From: Paulinella micropora
Lineage: Eukaryota > Cercozoa > Imbricatea > Euglyphida
DNA length: 41,815 bases
Assembly (NCBI GenBank): GCA_009731375.1
Contig: BJOX01000231.1
Span: 630,991 to 672,805, forward strand
Reading direction: 5' to 3'
The notes under the pieces are model-generated. The model searched no databases. It was not told where the DNA came from and was given only the letters and a program-made list of their open reading frames with translations. Position 1 is the stretch's first letter, and every line of letters begins with the position of its first letter. Both the position numbers and the translations under genes were made by a program. Positions 33,061 through 41,815 of this stretch are shown here, in pieces.

Positions 33061-33692
33061 GACGAAAAGTTTGAAGCGAGACTCGTGACTCGAGAATGTC
33101 TTACGAGACTAGTATCAGAAAGAAGTAGTGAACTTGCAGCGTTCGAGAAGAAAAAGGCCACGTGCATAATAGTATTAGTAACTGACGATCTCGGGCCGGC
33201 ATATCAAAAGATGATACTGGTGAATGGTTAATGAAAAGGCTGGTAGTAGCTTTTCAAGTAGCCTTTGAGTTATAGGTTTACATTATTAATGAATGAACAT
33301 TACTTGAATAGAATTCAGGATGTGCGAACTCTCAGGCTGTTTCAGCAAGTACGCAAACACTTTGAACAAGAGAATACTTCAACTGTGACTGCCACTACTT
33401 TAGTAGTTGGCCCCCGAATACTAAGTGTAGTTATAGAAGTTTACCACTGAGGCTGAATAGATGAGTATCATTAAATATTACGCCACCGTATCCGACCACC
33501 GGGTGAGGTGGGTAAGGGCGGAGCAGTACCGGTACTACTACGTTATTGTCATGGTGATATTAATATTAATATCATCATCATCATTGAGCCTTTTTCAATG
33601 AAAATTATTAATAAGTTTGTCCGGGGCACGGTTCGTAAGGTATCGTAGCAGTTTCGGAAATCAGTAGTAGGCATTTCAGAGTCGCGAACTAA
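33061..33692 (+). other. 3' flank of the large gene
   Basis: AT-leaning non-repeat DNA, probably 3' UTR followed by intergenic sequence. No clear AATAAA and no gene seen; a 61-codon frame at 33265-33450 is unsupported. Confidence 0.5.
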
Positions 33693-33970
33693 TATTGCTG
33701 TTGACATTCAAGACAACAAAAAAAATTGATTTTTCTGTTTTGGTTGGAATTTCAGTTTTGGTTGGAATTTTGATTTTGGGTGAAAATTTGAATTTTTCAA
33801 ATTAACGGCTATATTCGTCCGCAAAATATCGTAAATTTTCGCGACATGTTACCGTTAAATTTGAAAATTTGAATTTTTGTCACAAAAATGAAAAACTGTC
33901 ACAAAAATGAAAATCTGACACAAAAACTAAAAACTAATTTTTGTTGTTGTCTTGAATGTCAACAGCAATA
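33693..33970. mobile_element. Fold-back (MITE-like) element
   Basis: 33693-33727 and 33936-33970 are inverted (TATTGCTGTTGACATTCAAG outward), and pairing continues inward through AT-rich arms (ATTTGAA, AACGG/CCGTT). ACTAA precedes the left end, and ACTAA follows the right end after a 10-N gap, which would be a 5-bp target duplication. No coding frame, as for a nonautonomous DNA transposon. Confidence 0.65.
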
Positions 33971-33980
33971 NNNNNNNNNN

Positions 33981-34944
33981 ACTAATACAAAGTTCAAGTT
34001 GAACCGGCCGCTCTGGAACGGTATGTGACGATCATACATACAGTGTGACTCATATTTATTATTAATATGTAGGGTGGCAGTGTCCGACTATTTAGCGTCA
34101 TCTCAAAACCCGGCGTAGGCTCAAGTTCTCCGAGCCTTCAACTCAAGTTCCCACTCAGTTCTGAGATTTTTTCAGAATTGATTCTCACTGAGCATTTCAG
34201 TCTCAGAATTCTCAGAACTGATCAGCAACGATTATTAATATAATATATTAATATTATTCATAATATCAAGAGTAGAAAAAAAAAAAAAAAAAAAGTATGA
34301 ATCAAATCATAAGTGAAACTTGAAGTTGATAGCATATATTAGTAATATTAATACCCTGCCTTCATAGCATCGCCGCATTTCGAGTTTTTGAGAAAACATT
34401 TTTGAAGTGACACAAGCTCGGAATTTCTCAAAATTTTTCCGAGCAGACTCAACTCTCAGACCTTCTCAGCATTATCAGCAGGATATATATCTAAGAAACT
34501 ACCCCACAAGCAGTACCAGCAATGAATTTAGTTGAACAAGCGTTTGTCAAGTGTGTGGGTCATATGTAGGTTCTCCCTAATACTACAGTGAGAAAAAAAG
34601 TGACACCTCAGACCCGCTTCAGACCCACTCAGCCTCCGACCCTGGGCCTGGGTCACCGTCCGACCCAACCGGGCCAGATCCCGGGCCTTCAAGCAAACTC
34701 ACCCCACGCTTCGAATCTAACGGATTTTCATGGATTACTAATGAAGTTAAATACCAAGAAAAGCTTGTGTTTGAATATATCAGAGACTCTTGTGAAAGTT
34801 TACACATTGCAGCTATATAAGTCAAAATGAACAAGAGAAAACAATCGAATTACAGCGGCACCCGCCTTGAAAACCGGTGGCGACATGGAGAGGCCAACAT
34901 GTGTAGATCATCACCATGGCGTCACAGACCAGTGGGGACGTGTG

Positions 34945-34997
<53 letters not shown>

Positions 34998-35391
34998 GCC
35001 GTGGTTGGAAAAAGAGCGAGTCAGATCAGTGGAATGGAACCTTACCTATAGACATGTATATTATGTGTGTAGGTTAATATCTCATGATGTACGTTTGTTA
35101 TGTATGTTATGTCATTACTGTATGTATGTATGCATGTATATAGGTCAGTCAGTTGTCGAATCGAACCTAGCCAACAGACATGAATGTTATGTATTCATGT
35201 ATGTGTTTTATGTATGTCCTTCGTGTCATGTAATGTACACTAACTTTAACTAACTGAGTTATCACATACATACATAACGTACGTTATGACATACATAAGT
35301 AAAATATAGACATACCATACATACCATATATTATGACAAACATACATAACGTACATAACATACATAACAGAACACATATTAACATAACACA
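33981..35391. other. Intergenic segment
   Basis: Unique DNA with several CTCAGAA-type repeats (34100-34230) and a GACCC-rich piece (34600-34690). An exon-like stretch at 34857-34945 is followed by TATC. A similar pair (GTCAGATCAGTGGAATGGAAC near 35021 and GTCAGTCAGTTGTCGAATCG near 35144) may be an echo. No gene is called. Confidence 0.45.
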
Positions 35392-38204
<2,813 letters not shown>

Positions 38205-38419
38205 CTGCCGGGCAGGCTAACAGGCGCACGCTGGGCCTGGAGAGCAGTGTGTGTGCGTCGTGTGTGTGTGTGCGCACTGCTGGGCTGGGCAGGCGTGCGT
38301 CCAAGGACTCCCCGGAAGCGAGTATAGCTCCTGCCGGGCAGGCCAACAGGCGCACGCTGGGCCTGGACAGCAGTGTGTGTGTCGTGTGTGTGTGCTTGTT
38401 CCCGGGAATTCTGCAGGAA

Positions 38420-39259
38420 TCTGGACCTTTTGATGACATCTCCCCTCTTATACAGGGCTGAATTCTATCAAAAGGTCCAGACTGTGAGATTTCCAGGTGA
38501 AAAGGGAAAAAAAGAGGCAGGGGGAGGGGAGATGTAACTTTCCGTGAATTCGGCAGGAGTCTGGACCTTTTGATAGCATCTCCCCTCCTATACAGGGCTG
38601 AATTCTATCAAAAGGTCCAGACTGTGAGATTTCCCGGGGAAAAGGGAAAAAGGGGGGCGGGAAGGAGGGGGGTGCCACCACCAAATTGATCAGCGGCGGT
38701 CGCCACTTAGCCATCTTGTGGTGGGTGCCCCCCCTCCTCCCTCTTTTCTTTCCCTATTTCCCCTGGAAATCTCCCAGTCCGGACCTTTCGATGGAATTCC
38801 TGCTTGTATAGAGGCCTGATTTGCATCAAAAGGTCCGCCCCTGAACTGTTTGGTGGTGGGTGCCTCCCCCCCTTTCCCGCTATATTTTTGGTTTCCCCGG
38901 GAAAATGCCACAGTCTGGACCTTTTGATGGAAATCCGGCTAGTATAGAGGCTGGTTGGCATCAAAAGGTCCGGATCCGGGAAATTTGCCTGGTTTAGCGG
39001 CTGGTCTGGACCTTTTGATGGCAACTGCCCTGTATAAGACCCTGATTTACATCAAAAGGTCCGGATCCGGGAAATTTGCCGGGTTCAGCGGCTGGTCGGG
39101 ACCTTTTGATGGCAACTGGCAGATTTTCATCAAAAGGTCCGGGAAAATTCAGGACCTTTTGATGGCGACTGGCGGATTTTCATCAAAAGGTCCGGGAAGA
39201 TTCCGGACCTTTTGATGGATTTTGGTTTGTATAAGACCCGAATTTCCATCAAAAGGTCC
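38420..39259. repeat. Array of eight hairpins on GGACCTTTTGATG
   Basis: Arms pair at 38420-38434/38467-38481, 38560-38576/38605-38621, 38781-38793/38824-38836, 38917-38929/38959-38971, 39008-39020/39050-39062, 39099-39111/39128-39140, 39152-39164/39181-39193 and 39205-39217/39247-39259. Stems are 13-17 bp. Loops are either about 29-32 nt with a shared GTATAAGACCCTGATT-like core or exactly 16 nt. Only one arm has a mismatch. Confidence 0.9.
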
Positions 39260-39680
39260 AGAAGGCTGTGGGGGGCCGCGGAGGGTGGAGAGGGTGGGGA
39301 GCGCCCCCCATTTGCGACTTTTGGTCCATGGTGGGTGGGGGGGACAAAAATGCAGTAGTAGATGACAAAAATGCATCAGCAACCAGCTTTCCGTCGTAGT
39401 TTTGGGCCCGCCTGTGAATACGGACTACTAGTGGTACAGAAGCTTCTAGAAAACCGTTACTTCTGCCAGGAAACGAAACGGGCGGCCTTGCAGCCTCACA
39501 ACCCGAGCTCGGCCGAAGTCTAGAAGTGGGTAGTAGCCGGAACGAATCCATTTGCCATTTTTGCACTGGTGTTGGATGTGGACAGAATTTCGGAAATTTA
39601 CCGCGGCGGAAAATACGGGGAAATTTCCTTGCCTTTGTACTCACTCTGGTTTTTGCTGCTGTAGGTGCCACCGCGCGAAA
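39260..39680. other. Junction segment before the viral-like cassette
   Basis: Unique DNA without simple repeats. No supported exon on either strand; the 178-codon minus frame at 39249-39785 overlaps the first cassette gene and is treated as a shadow. Confidence 0.45.
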
Positions 39681-39684
39681 ATGA

Positions 39685-40492
39685 TTGCACTCGACGGGCA
39701 CTCGACGGAGTAAACGAACGACCGCTGGTACGGACGCCCAGTCCCTCAAGCGACGCCGCCTGGAGTTGCCCCCGCTTACGCGCAACGTCCTCCGCGAGCC
39801 TCTGCCCGAACACGACCGAGATGTTTTGGCGCGTTTTTACCAACGCATAGGCTTGGCTGAGCCGGTTTGCGGCATAATATCTGACATGATGAACGAGCCG
39901 GCCGATATATCCGACCGAACAGTCGAGTGCTACTTTGTTTTTAGTGGCGGTCCTGGTGGAGGTGCAGGCTGGGTGTGCCGCGACGCTACTGGTCGCGCGT
40001 GGTGTTCCGCCGTTGGATATAATGATACTGAAGACACACGGCGATTATCAGATGATGAGCGCGATGGCTGGGCTGGTCGCGGCCGAGCACGCGGGCGTAC
40101 ACCTGCTGGAGGAGTTTGGTGTGCCGTCCGTGCTTGCGAGCGTGGTCGGGGAATACGTCAACCCTGTCTACTACGAGCCACTGGAGGTCGGTGTGTGGAG
40201 CAAGCCCGGCAGCCGTGAGCTGCGGAAGTTCCTATACAGTCGCCGGCTACTGGCCAGCTTTTGTGCGCCGGTTATCGGTCGCGCCGACCCGACGGAGAGT
40301 GAATGGGTCATTGCGGCTGATTTGCCTCAGCCCGAAACCTCTAGGCAAGGGAGGAGGTTCCGCAGAACGGTTGCTTCCATCCGCAAGTGCAAGTACAAGT
40401 ATTGGAAGGACGAGGAGAAAAAGTTCTGCAAACGCCTCTGTGAGTTTTTCCTGTTAGTGGACGAGAAGAGACGTAGCGTTTTGGCTAATTAA
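39685..40492 (+). CDS. Cassette gene 1: unknown protein with a frame break
   Basis: The N-terminal part is in the frame of 39685, from AQSLKRRRLELPPLTRN to about ISDRTVEC. From about 39893-39945 the plausible protein shifts to the next frame and runs to TAA at 40490, with VPSVLASVVGEYVNPVYYEP and a basic tail KCKYKYWKDEEKKFCKRL. No in-frame ATG precedes KRRRL; an ACG at 39730 occupies the place of the ATG in gene 3 (MEVARSYKRRRLD). The product would be about 250 residues. A pseudogene, a programmed shift or an assembly error are all possible. Family not recognised. Confidence 0.55.
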
Positions 40493-40539
40493 ATTGACTT
40501 TTTTTATTCTCTGTCTTAATACTATTATAGTGTTCCGGG
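40485..40539 (+). promoter_or_regulatory. AT-rich intergenic module before gene 2
   Basis: CTAATTAAA overlaps the stop of gene 1, followed by a T-rich stretch and TTAATACTATTATAG just before ATG. The same order recurs before gene 3. Likely a short promoter, possibly combined with a transcription end signal. Confidence 0.45.
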
Positions 40540-40758
40540 ATGTTGGCCGTTTGCCCTACTTGCGGCGCCTGCTTTTTCGAAGGCCGGCTGTATTGGTCCG
40601 GAACCGGCAAGAGAGGCGACCCCCGGGACTTAGCCTCGCTCGTGTGCCGCCCTTATGGAGACGGCGCCTGCATCAACCCCGCTCGCGATATCCCTGGTGG
40701 AGACACTTGGGAAGAACGCATGCGCTTCGTCAACAATTTTCTAGACGAGATCCTGTAA
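40540..40758 (+). CDS. Cassette gene 2: 72-residue Cys-rich (zinc-ribbon-like) protein
   Basis: ATG to TAA, intact, 72 residues. CPTCGAC at residues 5-11 and a second pair, C36 and C44 (VCRPYGDGACINP), suggest a four-cysteine metal site. YWSGTGKRGDPRDLASLVC fills the loop between them and DTWEERMRFVNNFLDEIL forms an acidic helix at the end. Such small treble-clef or ribbon proteins are common in phages and large DNA viruses of algae, usually with unknown roles in nucleic-acid or protein binding. It is tightly spaced (47 and 49 bp) between genes 1 and 3. Confidence 0.65.
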   Translation: MLAVCPTCGACFFEGRLYWSGTGKRGDPRDLASLVCRPYGDGACINPARDIPGGDTWEERMRFVNNFLDEIL

Positions 40759-40759
40759 A

Positions 40760-40807
40760 CTAATTAAAAAAACTTCTCCTCTTGTTATATTATTTAATCA
40801 GCAACCA
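40760..40807 (+). promoter_or_regulatory. AT-rich intergenic module before gene 3
   Basis: CTAATTAAA three bases after the gene 2 stop, then poly-A, a CTTCTCCTCTTG stretch and TTATATTATTTAATC before ATG at 40808. It parallels the module at 40485. Confidence 0.45.
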
Positions 40808-41815
40808 ATGGAAGTTGCGAGGTCGTACAAGCGGCGGCGCCTCGACGGTGCGACCGACAACTTTGTGCTACCGGTCGACGGACAGAGTGGCGACGTCCTT
40901 GTTTCGGACGGCGACGGGGGCGTGAGATGGGCAGCGGGCGGAGTGGCCGCGAACGACGCGGTAGCGCTCAATACCGCTCACAGGCTGACAACGTCCGGAA
41001 ACCCGCACTTGGTGGATCTAGCGGACCTGATTACCTTGACGCTGGATACCGAAGCCAAAACTAACCAGCCGGCCGGGATGACTTCTAACAGCTCCGCTGG
41101 CTTTGCGGCCTCGGCCTCTAGCAATTCCGCCCAGGCCTACCTGGCCTTGACAGTGACTTTTCGACCTTGTGGGGCACCACTGCGCCAGACAGCTACAGCG
41201 GCAACAGCTACACTGCCATGATCGAGACGATGGTCGATAATCTCCCTGTGCCTGGCGCGTGGCTCCAGCTCGATCTGGGCCAGCACGCCAAGTTCACTGC
41301 TTACCACTTCACGTCCGCGGGTGCTATTACCGCGCCCAGAGACTGGGTAGTTGCTTACAGCGCGGACGGCAGCCGGTGGTTCACGTGGGACAGCCAGACG
41401 GCCCAGACCTTTGTCGGCGACAGCCTGCGCACGTTCACGCCTGCGACCGCGGCCGATTACGCCAGGTACCTGCGCGTAATCTGCACCAAAAACAACGGGG
41501 CGGGGGTCTGGTACATGCGGAGCCTTGCCTTCGACTACCAGCTATACAGTGCCGGCTGCATCGAGAACACTAGTTACCCTACCAAGGCCTCGCAGCTGGC
41601 GCCCAAGGCGTACGTCGACCATCAGGTGACAGGAGCGGTGAAGTTCCCGTCGGTCATGCCTACCCAAGACGACTGCATCGTGACTATGGACCCAGACGGC
41701 TCGATCTTTGCGGTCAAGGACAGGACGCTCAAGCAGCCGTCTTTGGCTCCTAGCGGCAATGGTGCAATCGTGCTCATGGACACTGATTTTACAGTCACGA
41801 CGATCCCAGACACTC
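40808..41815 (+). CDS. Cassette gene 3: fibre-like protein with discoidin (F5/8C) domain; frame break; runs off the window
   Basis: Starts MEVARSYKRRRLDGATDNFV. VDGQSGDVLVSDGDGGVRWA and HRLTTSGNPHLVDL are phrases typical of tail-fibre and head-fibre stalks. An F5/8 type C (discoidin) fold follows (about 41070-41545), with WLQLDLGQHAKFTAYHF, YSADGSRWFTW and ARYLRVICTKNN, then a PKAYVDH phrase also seen in fibres. Discoidin domains bind sugars or lipids, so this would be a host-recognition protein on a virion. The domain is split: its first strand is in the 40808 frame and the rest in another frame after about 41146-41156. A TAG at 41119 closes the second frame upstream, so the shift must lie after it. 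Confidence 0.6.

Noticed and set aside
38420-39259. CRISPR array
   Set aside because: Repeats alternate in orientation, intervals are unequal and the intervals themselves are related; the context is eukaryotic and no cas genes are present.
39249-39785. 178-codon Arg-rich minus-strand frame
   Set aside because: GC-rich shadow overlapping cassette gene 1; no family features and no spliced partners.

Overview
The window is eukaryotic nuclear DNA, probably from an alga or related protist. The evidence is GT-AG introns with matched phases, GC-rich exons inside very large microsatellite-filled introns, a tRNA-derived SINE family, LTR-like repeats, and a short GC-rich intron-poor segment at the right end that looks like integrated large-DNA-virus or phage-like DNA. 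I cannot name the species. Many runs of N (ten-base placeholders and longer gaps) show a scaffold that broke inside simple repeats.

Layout. 1-9.64 kb is almost entirely simple repeats (GATA/TATC, GGAT, TATG, GA, GGAGA, GGCA, and a 12-bp TGTGTATGTTTG array), interrupted by copies of an approximately 485-bp LTR-like element and short unique blocks. 9.69-10.06 kb holds one minus-strand exon with a leucine-rich-repeat end. 12.75-12.89 kb holds a possible second minus-strand exon. 14.76-33.06 kb is one plus-strand gene of at least 20 exons. It encodes a single-pass membrane protein of roughly 1,020 visible residues with two degenerate M23 (LytM/lysostaphin-like) domains that have lost the metal-binding histidines, a duplicated beta-rich ectodomain, one transmembrane helix and a cytosolic tail with an internal repeat. 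Its introns carry TATC and ATT arrays, LTR and SINE copies, and a 983-bp tandem duplication of two exons. 33.06-35.3 kb is AT-rich intergenic DNA with a fold-back element. 35.39-38.20 kb contains at least five minus-strand exons of a Ser/Pro-rich protein. 38.42-39.26 kb is an array of eight hairpins built on GGACCTTTTGATG. 39.73-41.8 kb is a compact three-gene plus-strand cassette: an unknown protein, a 72-residue Cys-rich protein, and a fibre-like protein with a discoidin (F5/8C) domain. The first and third genes each contain one reading-frame break.

The most unusual observation is that at least nine exons, in two genes on opposite strands, have degenerate same-orientation copies of their own edge (often with the splice site) lying in the adjacent intron, separated by microsatellite. 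I call these exon-edge echoes. A related pattern at 5.27-6.56 kb shows one unique sequence present both intact and split apart by expanding simple repeats. Together with the hairpin array, these are the best candidates for something undescribed.

Function is inferred from domain shape only. I ran no database search, and the exon models have no transcript support.
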